The notes: generated by a model not told the origin, from the sequence alone. 64,000 bases of DNA from Austwickia sp. (GCA_016699675.1 CP064985.1:3038001-3102000), one strand, 5' to 3'. Shown: positions 44,057 to 54,332, counted from the first letter of the stretch. Translations and numbers: made by a program.

Positions 44057-47000
44057 ATGGTCCTGCTGCAGCGATCCACCGTCCGCGACGGACGTGCGGG
44101 CGACGCGTCGCCGCGCTGGGCGTTGCCTGCACTGGACGAGACGCAGGCCGCCGCGGCGGCCCATCGCGGGGGGCGAGCCCTCGTCGTGGGGGCGCCCGGG
44201 ACGGGCAAGACCACGGTCGCCATCGCGGCGGTGACGAGCCGGGTGGCGGAGGGCGTCTCGCTCGATGCGTGTCTTGTGCTCGCCGGCTCGCGGGTGGCGG
44301 CCGCCCGGTTGCGCGACCGCATCTCGGGAGTCGTCGGTGGGACCTCGAGTCAGCCGGCGGCGCGTACGCCGTCGTCGCTGGCGTACGGGATTCTGCGGCG
44401 ACGTGCGGTTCTGGAGGGGCTGACGCCGCCGCGTCTGCTCAGCGGCCCCGAGCAGGACGTGATTCTGCGCGAATTGCTGGCCGGCCACGCCGCCGGCGCC
44501 GCGCCCCGACCGGGGTGGCCCGATCGGTTCGAGGCGGCGTTGGGCACCCGAGGCTTTCGCTCCGAGCTGCGCGACCTGCTGATGCGGGCAGCCGAGCGGG
44601 GGGTCGCCCCCGAGGATCTGGCCGCCCTGGGCCGCGTGCACGGGCGTCCCGAATGGGTGGCGGCGGCGCGGGTGGGAGCGGAGTACGAGGCGGTGACCGC
44701 GCTCGCGAACCCCGGCGGGTTGGACCCGGCGGCGCTGCTGGCCGCGGCAGCGGATGCCCTGGATGACGATCCCGGCCTTCTCGGCGAGTCCTTTCCCGGG
44801 CTGCAGGCCATCGTTGTCGACGACGCCCACGAGCTCACGCCGCCCGGCGCCAGACTCGTGGCGGCGCTTGCCGCGGGGGGCGCGGACCTGCTGTTGATCG
44901 GCGACCCTGATGTCGGCACGCAGTCCTTTCGCGGCGGCGACCCGCGGCTCTTCATGGATCTGGCCGCCGGGGCCCACAGATACGTGTTGCCGCATCGGTG
45001 GCGCCAGCCCGCCAAGCTGGCCGCAGTGACGGCGCAGGTCGCCGGGCGGATCGGGACGGTGGGCGAGGCACGCCACCGGGCCGCGACGCCGTCAGCGGGC
45101 ACCCAGCAAAAGTTTCCCGCGCGCCCCGGGGGGGCGGGACGCCCTGATTGCTCCGCCGGCCCCGAGAGCGGTGGCGGCGTCGAGGTGCTGGTCGCGCGCT
45201 CGGCCACCCAGGAGGCCCGGCACGTCGCCGAGCAGCTGCGTCGAGCCCACCTCATCGACGGCACTCCGTGGTCGCAGATGGCGGTCATCGTGCGCGGCAG
45301 GGCGCGGACGGCCACACTGCGCCGCGTGCTGACGGGTGCGCAGATCCCACTCGTCCTGCCCGGGGCGCAGGTGCCGCTGCGGGAGGAGCCCGTTGTGGCC
45401 GCCCTGCTCGAACTGCTTCGCGTCAGCCTGGCCGCGGCTGGCGAGGCCCCGGGCGCTGTGCTTGCGGGGCGCGATGTCGCTCGCCACGAGGCAGGGTCCG
45501 GCGGGTCTGCTTTCGAGGCCACGGTGGTGCTCGACCTGTTGGCCTCCCCCCTCGCCGGCGTGGATGCGTCCGGTGTTCGCCGGCTTCGCCGCGCCCTGCG
45601 AGCGGCCGAAGCCCCTCGGGGCGTTGACACTCCGGCGCGTTCCGTCGATGCTGCGCTGGTGGCCGGTCTGCTGGGGGACGGAACCTTTGATCGACTCGGG
45701 CCCGAGGGCACCTCCCCCAGGAGGCTCGCGCGGGCTGTCGCGGCGGGTGCGGCGGCTGCGGCGGGAACGGCGAGTGCGGCGGGAACCCGGGCGAACGACG
45801 AGCCGGGGGGCCGCGGTGCCGATGTCACCGCCGAGTCCGTGTTGTGGGCGATCTGGTCGGCCCTGGGCGTGGGCGAGGGGTGGCGGCGTACGGCGCCGGA
45901 GGGGGGAGCCTCCGGCGAACGCGCCGATCGTGACCTCGACGCGGTGGTGGCCCTGTTCGAGGCGGCCGCGAGATACGTCGACCGGCTGCCGGGTCGGGGA
46001 CCGGACGGCTTCTTGGAGCAGGTGCTCGGCCAAGACGTCGCGGGTGACCTGCTGGCCGAGGCGGCGCCCCGGACGGAGGCGGTCACCGTGACGACGCCCG
46101 CCGGGGCAGCCGGATCGGAATGGGACGTCGTGGCCGTGTGCGGGGTGCAGGAGGGGGTCTGGCCCGACGTGCGCTTGCGCGGCTCCGTGCTGGGATCCCA
46201 GGCTCTGGTCGACCTCTTGGCCGGGAGGTCGGCAGGGCCGCGCGAGGCGCTGGCGGCCGTCCGGCACGACGAGGCTCGGTTGTTCCACGTCGCCGTCAGC
46301 CGGGCCCGCGGACGGCTCCTCGTCACCGCCACGGCCAACGAGGACGAGCAGCCCTCGGCGTACCTCGATCTCATCGACGGTGGCCCACCGCCCGGCTGCG
46401 ACGCTCGGCCCGCGCTCACGGTGCCGGAGCGGATGACGGCCGCCGGAACGGTGGCCCGGCTGCGGCGTGAGCTGGCCACGGCCCCGGACCGCCGCCGCGC
46501 CGGTGCCACGGCCCGCCGCCTCGCGCTGCTGGCGACCGAGGGCATGCCCGGCGCGAGCCCGCAGGACTGGTGGACGCTTCGGGAGACCACCGATGACCGA
46601 CCACGTCGGGACCCGGAGGCCTCCGTGCGGGTGTCGCCGTCCCGGGTCGAGGCGTTCGGCAACTGCCCCCTGCGCTGGCTGCTGTCCACGGCCGGCGGCG
46701 AACGGCCCAGGTCGGGCGGGGCTGACGCGGTCGGCACGCTCGTCCACGCCATCGCCGCCGAGGTGGACAACTCCGACGTCGCCGCCCTGCAGGCCGAGTT
46801 GAGCGCTCGCTGGCCGAGTCTGGGACTGCCCCCGGGCTGGCTGTCCGAGCGGGCTCTGAGCCAGGCCCGCGAGATGCTGAACCGGCTGGCGCGCTACGAC
46901 GCGCAGGCCCGTGGCCAGGGATGGCGGCTCGTGGGGCGGGAGGTGGAGGTGTCGGTCTCGGTCGGCCGGGCCGAGATCAGGGGGCGGATCGACCGCGTCG

Positions 47001-47374
47001 AGGAGTCCGACGACGGCGGGGTGCGGGTCGTCGATCTCAAGACCGGCGCCAGCAAGCCCCGTGCCGACGACCTGCCGCGTCATCCGCAGCTCGGCGCCTA
47101 TCAGGCCGTCGTCGCCGCGGGTGGCCTCGATGTCGACAGGTCGGCGGGCGCTGCGCTGCTGCAGCTTGGCAAGGCCGCCGCTGCCACCAAGGTGGATCTC
47201 CAGCTGCAACCACCGCTGTCCGCCGACGACGACCCGAACTGGGCCCGGCGACTGCTCGCAGAGACCGCGGACGGCATGGCGGCCGGGACGTTCCCGGCTC
47301 GCGCCGGAGATTGGTGTCGCACCTGCTCGGGGCGCTCGTGTTGCCCGGCGAGCGGCGAGGGAGAGGCGATCTGA
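44057..47374 (+). CDS. adnA: AdnA-like helicase-nuclease subunit
   Basis: The protein is 1105 residues: a UvrD-like helicase followed by a RecB-type nuclease. Walker A is GAPGTGKTT at 45-53; the Walker B position reads IVVDDAHEL, so the usual DE pair is altered; GDPDVGTQSFRGG is motif III-like. The nuclease shows RGRIDRVEES and VVDLKTG (from about 991). One Cys in FGNCPLRWLL and three near the C-terminus (CRTCSGRSCC) make the iron-sulfur staple. It forms a heterodimer with AdnB that resects double-strand breaks. Next gene follows after 1 nt. Confidence 0.93.
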   Translation: MVLLQRSTVRDGRAGDASPRWALPALDETQAAAAAHRGGRALVVGAPGTGKTTVAIAAVTSRVAEGVSLDACLVLAGSRVAAARLRDRISGVVGGTSSQPAARTPSSLAYGILRRRAVLEGLTPPRLLSGPEQDVILRELLAGHAAGAAPRPGWPDRFEAALGTRGFRSELRDLLMRAAERGVAPEDLAALGRVHGRPEWVAAARVGAEYEAVTALANPGGLDPAALLAAAADALDDDPGLLGESFPGLQAIVVDDAHELTPPGARLVAALAAGGADLLLIGDPDVGTQSFRGGDPRLFMDLAAGAHRYVLPHRWRQPAKLAAVTAQVAGRIGTVGEARHRAATPSAGTQQKFPARPGGAGRPDCSAGPESGGGVEVLVARSATQEARHVAEQLRRAHLIDGTPWSQMAVIVRGRARTATLRRVLTGAQIPLVLPGAQVPLREEPVVAALLELLRVSLAAAGEAPGAVLAGRDVARHEAGSGGSAFEATVVLDLLASPLAGVDASGVRRLRRALRAAEAPRGVDTPARSVDAALVAGLLGDGTFDRLGPEGTSPRRLARAVAAGAAAAAGTASAAGTRANDEPGGRGADVTAESVLWAIWSALGVGEGWRRTAPEGGASGERADRDLDAVVALFEAAARYVDRLPGRGPDGFLEQVLGQDVAGDLLAEAAPRTEAVTVTTPAGAAGSEWDVVAVCGVQEGVWPDVRLRGSVLGSQALVDLLAGRSAGPREALAAVRHDEARLFHVAVSRARGRLLVTATANEDEQPSAYLDLIDGGPPPGCDARPALTVPERMTAAGTVARLRRELATAPDRRRAGATARRLALLATEGMPGASPQDWWTLRETTDDRPRRDPEASVRVSPSRVEAFGNCPLRWLLSTAGGERPRSGGADAVGTLVHAIAAEVDNSDVAALQAELSARWPSLGLPPGWLSERALSQAREMLNRLARYDAQARGQGWRLVGREVEVSVSVGRAEIRGRIDRVEESDDGGVRVVDLKTGASKPRADDLPRHPQLGAYQAVVAAGGLDVDRSAGAALLQLGKAAAATKVDLQLQPPLSADDDPNWARRLLAETADGMAAGTFPARAGDWCRTCSGRSCCPASGEGEAI

Positions 47375-47375
47375 C

Positions 47376-50300
47376 ATGACGGCGACCCTGCTGACGACGG
47401 TCGGGGTGGCTCAATCACCGGCCGGGCTCGGAACGGCTCAACCGCTGGGCACGGCCGAGACGAGGACCTCTACCGGCCCCGGATCTATGGGGCCGGCCGC
47501 CGAGCAGACCCCCTCACCGTCCTTCGACGCGACCCAGATAGCGCAGGTCCTGGGCCTGCCGCCGCCGACACCCGAGCAGCGCGACATCATCGAGGCCCCG
47601 TTGGAGAACACGCTCGTCGTGGCGGGAGCCGGCTCCGGCAAGACGGAGACGATGGCCGCGCGGGTGGTGTGGCTCGTCGCGAACGGCCGGCTCGCCCCGG
47701 ACGAGGTGCTGGGACTGACGTTCACGCGTAAGGCGGCTGGCGAGCTCGCGGCGCGCATCGCGGCACGGCTGCGAGCGCTGGCGGCCTCTGGAGCTGCGCT
47801 CGTCCCCGCCGCGACCGAGGGGGCGGCGGTGGTCTCGACCTACCACGCGTACGCCGGACGCATCGTCGCGGAACACGGTCTTCTCCTGGGCGTCGAACCC
47901 GATGCCCGGCTGCTCACCGAGGCCGCCGCCTGGCAGCTCGCCCACGAGGTGGTCACGGCGTACGACGGCCCGATGGACAAGGTCGCCGCGGCGCCCGCGA
48001 CGGTCACGCGTGCGGTGGTCGCCCTCGCTGGGGAGATGGCCGAGCATCTGCGCGGCTTGGCGGAGATCGGCGATTACTACGAGCGGTTGCAGCGGCGCGT
48101 CGAGGCACTTCCGCTCGGTGCCTCCAAGGCCAGGGGCCTGCCCCGACAGGTGCGCGAGCTCCTGGCCGTGGTGGCCGCCCGGCGGCAGGTCCTGCCCATC
48201 GTCGCCGCGTACGCCGCAGCCAAGACGGCCCGAGGGTGCCTCGACTTCGCCGACCAGGTGGCCGTTGCCGCTCGGCTGGCCCGCGACTTCCCGGAGGTCG
48301 CGGCGCACGAGCGCGCCCGCTACCGCGTGGTCCTGCTCGATGAGTTCCAGGACACGAGCGAGGCTCAACTCGTGCTGCTGCGCTCCCTCTTCGCTGATCC
48401 GGCCGGGGGCGCCCAGGTGCCCGTCGTCGCCGTGGGCGACCCCCATCAGTCCATCTACGGCTGGCGAGGAGCGAGCGCGACCACGTTGGCGCAGTTCCCG
48501 CGCCTGTTCGCGCCGGAATGGGACGATGCGGGGCCCAAGGAGGCGCGGATCCGCCACCTGTCCGTGAGTTGGCGCAACGACGAGGGCCTCCTCGTCGCCG
48601 CGAACCGGGTCGCCGCCCCCCTGGTGGCGGCCTCGCCGGTGCCCGTCCGGCGGCTCCAACCCGCACCTGTTGCCGCTCGCGGAGCGGTCGAGGTGGCCCG
48701 CCTCGAGACGACGGCCCTGGAAGCGGCGTACGTGGCCGCGCGGATCGCGCGGGAGTGGTACGACGGGGACGGCCGGCCGACGGGGACCTCGGCGGCCGTG
48801 CTCTGCCGCCGCCGCGCCCAGTTCGTCCCCATCGTCGAGGCGCTGCGGGCGCGTGGCCTGCCGGTCGAAGTGGTGGGGCTCGGTGGTCTGCTCACGATGC
48901 CCGAGGTCCAGGACGTGGTGGCGCTGCTGTCCGTCACGGCGGACCCGGGCCGGGGCGACCGCTTGATGCGCCTGCTGACCGGGCCGGCGTATCGGCTCGG
49001 TGCCGCGGATCTCGACGGCCTCGGGGCCTGGGCCCGCGAGCTGCACCGGCGCGAACGGAACCGCTCGGGAAGCAGATCCGCGACCATCGACGAGGCAGGG
49101 ACGGGCGGCGATGCTGGGACGGGCGGCGAGTCGGCGCCACCGGCGGTGGCCGCCGCCAACGTGACCGCTACTGCCGAGGTCGCTGCTGTGCCAGCGGCGC
49201 CGGCGCCGACGTTGATCGCGCCGCCCGAGGAACAGCCGAGCATCGTCGAGGCCGTGGAACGGCTGCCACCGCCGGGCTGGGTCGGGTCCGAGGGTGAGAC
49301 GCTGAGCACGCCGGCGCGGGAACGGCTCGGTCAGCTGGCGGTGCGGATCGCGCGCCTTCGCGGGCTGACCGGCGCTCCCCTGGCTGAGATGTGCGCCGAG
49401 GCCGAGCGGCTCCTGGGGCTCGATGTCGAGCTGCTGGCCCGACCCGACGTACCGGTCGACGCAGCCCGGACCCATCTTGATGCCCTCGCCGATGCCGCGG
49501 CGGCGTTCTCCGCCGCGGCAGACCGGCCGTCGCTCGGCGGCTTCCTCGCGTGGCTCGAAGTGGCGCTCGAGGAGGAGCGGGGCCTCGAGGCGCCGACGGC
49601 AGCGGTGGCGTCGGGCGCCGTCCAGGTGGTCACCGTGCATGCGGCCAAGGGCCTCGAATGGGACGTCGTGGCCGTGCCCGGGTTGGTCGAGGGCGCCTTT
49701 CCGAGCACCGGGACGGGACGGTCGTCGTACGACGAGGGCACCGGCGAATGGACCCTGCCGACGGCCCGGGACAAGGGGTGGTGCGTGGGACTGGACCGGT
49801 TGCCGTACGACCTACGCGGCGACTCTGCCGGCCTTCCCGTGCTGCGGTGGCAGAGCGCCGCGGACCTCGCCGAGCTGGAGCGCGAACTGACGGCGACCTT
49901 TGAGGCCGGCGGTGAGCGGTCCGTGGCCGAGGAGCGACGGTTGGCCTATGTGGCGCTCACGCGCGGCCGCCACCTGGCGATCCTGACGGCCCCGGTGTGG
50001 ACGGACGCGACCACGCCGCGGGTCACCTCCAGGTTCCTCCGGGAGCTGCTGGCCGACGCGGGAGGCGTCCCCCTCGTCCGCGGCCCGTGGGCAGGAATGC
50101 CGGAGCCCGAGCCGGGAACGGGGATGCCCGCGCATCCGGGCGATGGCCGACCTAAATCGATGCCGTGGCCGCATGATGCCCTGGCGGCGCGCCGGCGTGG
50201 CCTCGTGCACGCGGCCGACATCTGGGCGGAGGAGGTGCGGTCGCTGCCGACGGAGCCGTCGGCCGCCGTGGCGGCCCTGGAGTCCGAGGTAGTCGCGGGC

Positions 50301-50972
50301 GCGGCGACCGGCGACCTCGACGATCTGGAGCTCCTGGCGTTGCTCCGGGAGCGACGCCAGGCGGCCGCCGCCACGACGCCGCGCATCGACCTTCCCACGC
50401 ACCTGTCGACCTCCGCGCTGGTGTCCCTCTCCGCCGACGAAGAGTCCTTCGCCAGCCGGCTGCGCCGTCCCATGCCCGCGCCCCCCGCGACGCGGGCGCG
50501 GGCCGGGTCCGCTTTTCACGCCTGGGTCGAGGAGCGCTACCAGCAGGCGGCGATCGTCGACCTCGACGATCTGCCGGGAAGCGGGGATGAGGGCGACGAC
50601 GTCCTGGACCTGACCGAATCCAAGGCGCGGTTCTTGGCCAGCGAGTGGGCCGACCGCGACCCCCTCGAGGTCGAACTGGCCCTGGAGACCCACCTGGCCG
50701 GGGTCGCGATCCGCGGCCGGATCGACGCCGTGTTCCGGGACGGGGCTGGCGTGATCGTCGTCGACTGGAAGACCGGACGTCCGCCGACGGGGGAGCGGGC
50801 CAGGGCGGCCGCCATACAGCTGGCGGTTTATCGGCTCGCGTATGCCCGCCTGCGCGGGCTGCCTCTGGAGTCGGTGCGCGCGGCGTTCTACTACGTGACG
50901 ACGGGCGAAACCGTGTTCCCGGAGCTCGCAGGGGAGGCCGACCTGGCGGCGATCCTCACCGGCTCCTCATAG
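47376..50972 (+). CDS. adnB: AdnB-like helicase-nuclease subunit
   Basis: The protein is 1198 residues. Helicase motifs are complete: VVAGAGSGKTETMAARV (I), GLTFTRKAAGEL (Ia), LLDEFQDTSEAQ (II), GDPHQSIYGWRGAS (III), VTVHAAKGLEWDVVAV (V) and YVALTRGRHLAIL (VI). The nuclease domain has RGRIDAVFRD and IVVDWKTGRPP. A Thr/Ala/Pro-rich insert lies at about residues 570-630. In the mycobacterial complex AdnB is the main motor, and both subunits cut DNA. ATG 47376 is one nt after the adnA stop. Confidence 0.94.
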   Translation: MTATLLTTVGVAQSPAGLGTAQPLGTAETRTSTGPGSMGPAAEQTPSPSFDATQIAQVLGLPPPTPEQRDIIEAPLENTLVVAGAGSGKTETMAARVVWLVANGRLAPDEVLGLTFTRKAAGELAARIAARLRALAASGAALVPAATEGAAVVSTYHAYAGRIVAEHGLLLGVEPDARLLTEAAAWQLAHEVVTAYDGPMDKVAAAPATVTRAVVALAGEMAEHLRGLAEIGDYYERLQRRVEALPLGASKARGLPRQVRELLAVVAARRQVLPIVAAYAAAKTARGCLDFADQVAVAARLARDFPEVAAHERARYRVVLLDEFQDTSEAQLVLLRSLFADPAGGAQVPVVAVGDPHQSIYGWRGASATTLAQFPRLFAPEWDDAGPKEARIRHLSVSWRNDEGLLVAANRVAAPLVAASPVPVRRLQPAPVAARGAVEVARLETTALEAAYVAARIAREWYDGDGRPTGTSAAVLCRRRAQFVPIVEALRARGLPVEVVGLGGLLTMPEVQDVVALLSVTADPGRGDRLMRLLTGPAYRLGAADLDGLGAWARELHRRERNRSGSRSATIDEAGTGGDAGTGGESAPPAVAAANVTATAEVAAVPAAPAPTLIAPPEEQPSIVEAVERLPPPGWVGSEGETLSTPARERLGQLAVRIARLRGLTGAPLAEMCAEAERLLGLDVELLARPDVPVDAARTHLDALADAAAAFSAAADRPSLGGFLAWLEVALEEERGLEAPTAAVASGAVQVVTVHAAKGLEWDVVAVPGLVEGAFPSTGTGRSSYDEGTGEWTLPTARDKGWCVGLDRLPYDLRGDSAGLPVLRWQSAADLAELERELTATFEAGGERSVAEERRLAYVALTRGRHLAILTAPVWTDATTPRVTSRFLRELLADAGGVPLVRGPWAGMPEPEPGTGMPAHPGDGRPKSMPWPHDALAARRRGLVHAADIWAEEVRSLPTEPSAAVAALESEVVAGAATGDLDDLELLALLRERRQAAAATTPRIDLPTHLSTSALVSLSADEESFASRLRRPMPAPPATRARAGSAFHAWVEERYQQAAIVDLDDLPGSGDEGDDVLDLTESKARFLASEWADRDPLEVELALETHLAGVAIRGRIDAVFRDGAGVIVVDWKTGRPPTGERARAAAIQLAVYRLAYARLRGLPLESVRAAFYYVTTGETVFPELAGEADLAAILTGSS

Positions 50973-51311
50973 GCGCACCCTTCGGCGCGGACGCGCGGCT
51001 GCGTGCCCGATCAGGGCTGCGCGTCCCACGCTCGTTGTTCGGTCTGGGCGGGTGCTGGGCGCGTTCGGTTCTAAGGAAACGGGCCCGGGCGAGCGTCCGC
51101 GGCCGACGACGCGGGACGGGGTGGTGAGCGTCATCGCCCGATGGATCCAAGCGGGCCGAATCGTTGTGTTTCCCTTTCTCATTGCGGGCTTACCCTGGCC
51201 GAGACGGAGAGCCGCGGGGAAACCGAGCATCGGTGCGGCGCCGTCGCCATTCGAACCGGGGGACCTTCGCGACCACAGCCGCCCCCAGGTCATCAGGGGA
51301 GGGGTTTCACC
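50973..51311. other. intergenic region after adnB
   Basis: This 339-bp stretch separates adnB from a secreted protein gene. TTGTGT and CATTGC-type strings near 51162-51185 could be part of a promoter, but spacing is poor and I do not assign one. GGGAGGGG at about 51297-51304 is the ribosome binding site of the next gene. Confidence 0.35.
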
Positions 51312-51770
51312 ATGGCATTCACCGATCCGCACCGTCCTGAGCCAGGTGGGGCGAGCCGGCCGCGTATGGGCAAGGTCAAGAAGGGCGTCATCTACACCGC
51401 TGCGGGGTTCCTTGGCCTGGCGGTGATCAGCTCGTTCTCGCAGGGGCAACGGACCACTTCAGCGTCGTCCGCGACGCCGATCGCGCCGGTCACCTCCGTC
51501 GTGACGAGCACCGTCACGACTCCCGGGCCGACGACGACGGTCACGGTGACGGCGGCCCCTGTGACGGTCACCGTGACCGTGCCCGCTGCCCCCCTCGCAG
51601 CCGGAGCCGCGCCCACGGGCAACTCGGCCCCGGCGGCGGCACCTGATGCGCCCGCCTCCTACGCGAACTGCGCGGCGGTGCGTGCTGCCGGCAAGGCGCC
51701 CATTCTGCGGGGCCAGCCCGGGTACGGGAGGCACCTCGACCGTGACGGCGACGGAATCGGTTGCGAGTGA
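51312..51770 (+). CDS. membrane-anchored excalibur calcium-binding domain protein
   Basis: The protein is 152 residues. A short cytoplasmic start is followed by one helix (GVIYTAAGFLGLAVISS, about 25-41), a Thr/Val/Ala-rich linker with repeated TVTV motifs, and a C-terminal excalibur domain: NCAAVRAAGKAPIL, then DRDGDGIGCE with the Asp-rich calcium loop. Such domains occur in surface-exposed nucleases and other secreted proteins; no catalytic domain is present here. ATG 51312 has GGGAGGGG 7 nt upstream. Confidence 0.88.
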   Translation: MAFTDPHRPEPGGASRPRMGKVKKGVIYTAAGFLGLAVISSFSQGQRTTSASSATPIAPVTSVVTSTVTTPGPTTTVTVTAAPVTVTVTVPAAPLAAGAAPTGNSAPAAAPDAPASYANCAAVRAAGKAPILRGQPGYGRHLDRDGDGIGCE

Positions 51771-51797
51771 GGCTAGCGCCGTCGGGTGGGGAGGCGG

Positions 51798-53086
51798 CTA
51801 GCTCGGGCGGGCTCGTCGGGGGCGGACGCGGTGGGACGGCAACTCCGCCAGCGTGCGAGCCACCTCCTGCTGTCGCTCCCAGCTGCCGTACGCCTGCCCC
51901 CGCGACGTCAGCTCCGCCACCTGGGCCCGGACGGCCGGCGCCACCCGGCCGGGAGGCATGTCGCGCCACGGCGTCCCCGGCAGCGGCAGAAACGTGTGGG
52001 GGTGAATCCGCGCGCCGTCCGCGACGAGGTCCCGGCATAGGTCGAGGGTGGCCTGGACGTCGTTGTCGGTTTCGCCCGGCATCCCGCAGATGATGTCGAC
52101 ATTGGCGGTGAGCCCGACCGAAGCGCAGTTCGAGACCGCCGCCCGGACGCTCGCCACGTCGTGCCCGCGGTGCGCCGCTCCCAGGACCGCGTCCGAGCCG
52201 CTCTGCGCCCCGATGATGACATTGTCGTTGTCCGCCCAGCGCGTGACCAGCGTCAACGCCTCGCGCGTGGCGTGCTCTGGGCGGATCTCGGAGGGGAACG
52301 TCCCGAAATAGACCCGCCCGTCGGGCGGCAACTCCGTGCGAACCGCAGCAAGCAGTCGCTCGGCGGCGTCCAGGTCCGGGGCCACCGCCGTCGCGCCGTA
52401 CGACATCGCGGTCGGCGTCAGGAACCGCACGTGCCGCTTGCCGAGCGACAGCATCCACCGCACGTGCTCGAGCACGCTCGGGACGCTGCGATGCCGGAAG
52501 GCCGCGCGGAACACGTACGGCGTGTGGCAGAACCGGCAGGCGTACACGCAGCCACGAGTGATCTCGATCGGCCCGATCCGACGCTGCCGCATGGCGAACG
52601 ACGGCACATCGTCCAGCGCCTCGACGGCTCGGCCCGGCGACGGCCGATACCCGGCGGGACCCAGGTGCCCGAGCCCGTCCACCTCGCGCGGATCCCTCCC
52701 CGCGTCGAGCGCGTCCGCCAGGAGCCGCATCGTGACCTCGCCCTCGCCCGCCGCCACCAGGTCGAATCCCGCCCAGGCGCACGCCTCCGGCTCGGCGGAG
52801 GCGTGCGGGCCGCCGATGACGTGCACCGGGTGCGGGCCCGGCCCGACCAGCGCCGCCCGGACCTGCATCAGCCGGGAGCTAACGGCTGCGAACGCCTGCC
52901 AGAGGACGACGGGGAGAACCCCGGCGCCGCGGAGTCGGGCCAGCGTCGCCAGCAGGTCGGCGTCGTCGGCCGGCCAGCACACCTCGGGATACCGGGCGGG
53001 CGGCAGGTCCTCGAGGGCGCCGAGGCAGGCGGTGTCCCGTACGCGGCCCGCTTGCCATCCGCGACGACGACCGCGTAGCCGCCCAC
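51798..53086 (-). CDS. B12-binding-domain radical SAM protein, possibly frameshifted near its start
   Basis: The clear part (from GTG 52982, 394 residues) has a B12-binding-like region (HVIGGPHASAEPEACAW, LVAAGEGE), the radical SAM cluster motif CVYACRFCHTPY and GMPGETDNDVQATLDLC. It resembles the TIGR04013 group of unknown function. The expected N-terminus seems to be in another frame: GTG 53086 (1 nt after the preceding stop) opens VGGYAVVVADGKRAAYG, and dropping one AC at about 53034-53038 joins it to TACLGALEDLPPARYPEVCW. If the frameshift is real, translation may begin only at 52982. It may be co-transcribed with the phosphotransferase-like gene. Confidence 0.75.
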
Positions 53087-53087
53087 G

Positions 53088-54320
53088 TCACGCGCCCCCG
53101 GGACTGGCCTCGTCGTCCTCGTCGTCGAAGCGCACCGCACCGGTCGAGGCAACGGGCGGCGGTCGGTCGGGCCGCGACGGCTCGCCCGACCGCGACGGCT
53201 GTTCCGGCTGCGACGGCTCGACCGGCCGCGTCGTCGATTCGGGCCAGGACGGCTCTTCAGGCTGCGCCGCCGGTTCGGGCCGCGACGGCTCGGCCGGGCG
53301 CGCCCCGCTCTGATAGAGCTGATCGCCCCTCGGGGGACCCGCCGGCACGACATCGACGGCGGGGTCCGGGCGGACCGGCGCGGGCGGAGTATCGGGGTCG
53401 CCGACCTGTTCGTCGAGCTGACGCAACGCGTGCACCGCCGCGGCCACGGCCGGGCGCTCGCGCCCGGAGACCGCCACCAGGAGCTCCCCGCCGAGCCGCA
53501 GCTCGGCGGTCAGCCGGGCGCGCCACTCCAGGTGTGGGTCGGGCTGCTCGACCCGCGTCATCGTGTAGGCCTCCAGCACCGTGTCGGCCGTCTGCGGGCC
53601 GGCCTCGGCCAACAGGCGAGCCAGGTCCTGGGCGGGGTCACCGACCTGGGCGTTCTCCCAGCCCAGCAGCCCACGGACCCGACCGCTGGCCGCGTCGGCA
53701 TCGTCGGAGAACGCGGCCAGCACCTGCGGGCCGTCGAGTCGACCGTGGATCGGGGTCGGGGCGAATCGCCACCGGGACACGTCGTCGAGCTGTCGCTCCC
53801 AGCGCGCCAGCAGCCCCACCGGCACCAAGCCGGTGGCGGCGGCCCGGTCGAGATCCACCAGGTGCCGGCGGCGGCAGTCCTCGGCCGAGTACGCCGGCAT
53901 CGACGCCTCGTCGAACAGGCGCCGATCGACGTTGTGCAGGCTCGCGATGGCGCGGCCGAGCTCGCTGGCCAGGCCCGGCCCCGGCGGGATCGCGGCGAAC
54001 CGCAGCGGCTGCCCGTCGATGTAGGGGTACACCATCGCGCGCCGGCCGTCCTTGAGGGCCGCGTGGCCCTTCGGCGCGGGCACGGCGAACGGCACCCGCC
54101 GCGCCAACAAGTCGAGGAGGGCAACGGAGGCGTCCTGCTGGGCCGCCGCGACGGCATCGGCCGGGAGGCGGACCACCCAGGGCCGGCCCTCGGAGTCCGC
54201 CACGAACGCCACCGCGAATCGATCGCCCGGGCGGTCCCGCACCAGCTGCGCCCGGACCGGCCGCAACCCCGCGACCGCCCCGCACGCGAGGGCAGCCAGG
54301 TAGGGGACGTCGGGGGTCAC
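53088..54320 (-). CDS. APH-fold phosphotransferase-like protein, probable pseudokinase
   Basis: The 410-residue protein has an aminoglycoside-phosphotransferase fold (RFAVAFVADSEGRPWVVRLP near the ATP site, MVYPYIDGQPLRF hinge). The catalytic HGDxxxxN motif reads HGRLDGPQ, and the metal-binding IDW motif reads LLGWENAQVGDPAQDLA, so both key Asp residues are lost. It is probably a pseudokinase. The last 110 residues are Pro/Glu/Ser/Arg-rich with repeated PSRPE and EPSWPE type units. GTG 54320 lies 6 nt after TACGGT. It is divergent from nudC. Confidence 0.75.
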   Translation of the reverse strand: MTPDVPYLAALACGAVAGLRPVRAQLVRDRPGDRFAVAFVADSEGRPWVVRLPADAVAAAQQDASVALLDLLARRVPFAVPAPKGHAALKDGRRAMVYPYIDGQPLRFAAIPPGPGLASELGRAIASLHNVDRRLFDEASMPAYSAEDCRRRHLVDLDRAAATGLVPVGLLARWERQLDDVSRWRFAPTPIHGRLDGPQVLAAFSDDADAASGRVRGLLGWENAQVGDPAQDLARLLAEAGPQTADTVLEAYTMTRVEQPDPHLEWRARLTAELRLGGELLVAVSGRERPAVAAAVHALRQLDEQVGDPDTPPAPVRPDPAVDVVPAGPPRGDQLYQSGARPAEPSRPEPAAQPEEPSWPESTTRPVEPSQPEQPSRSGEPSRPDRPPPVASTGAVRFDDEDDEASPGGA

Positions 54321-54326
54321 GCAGCC

Positions 54327-54332
54327 ACCGTA
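54327..54332 (-). promoter_or_regulatory. -10 box of the APH-fold gene
   Basis: TACGGT on the minus strand lies 6 nt before GTG 54320. Confidence 0.4.

Noticed and set aside
47514..49640. 708-residue minus-strand frame inside adnB
   Set aside because: Shadow of adnB; Arg/Gly/His-rich without motifs, while adnB has all helicase motifs.
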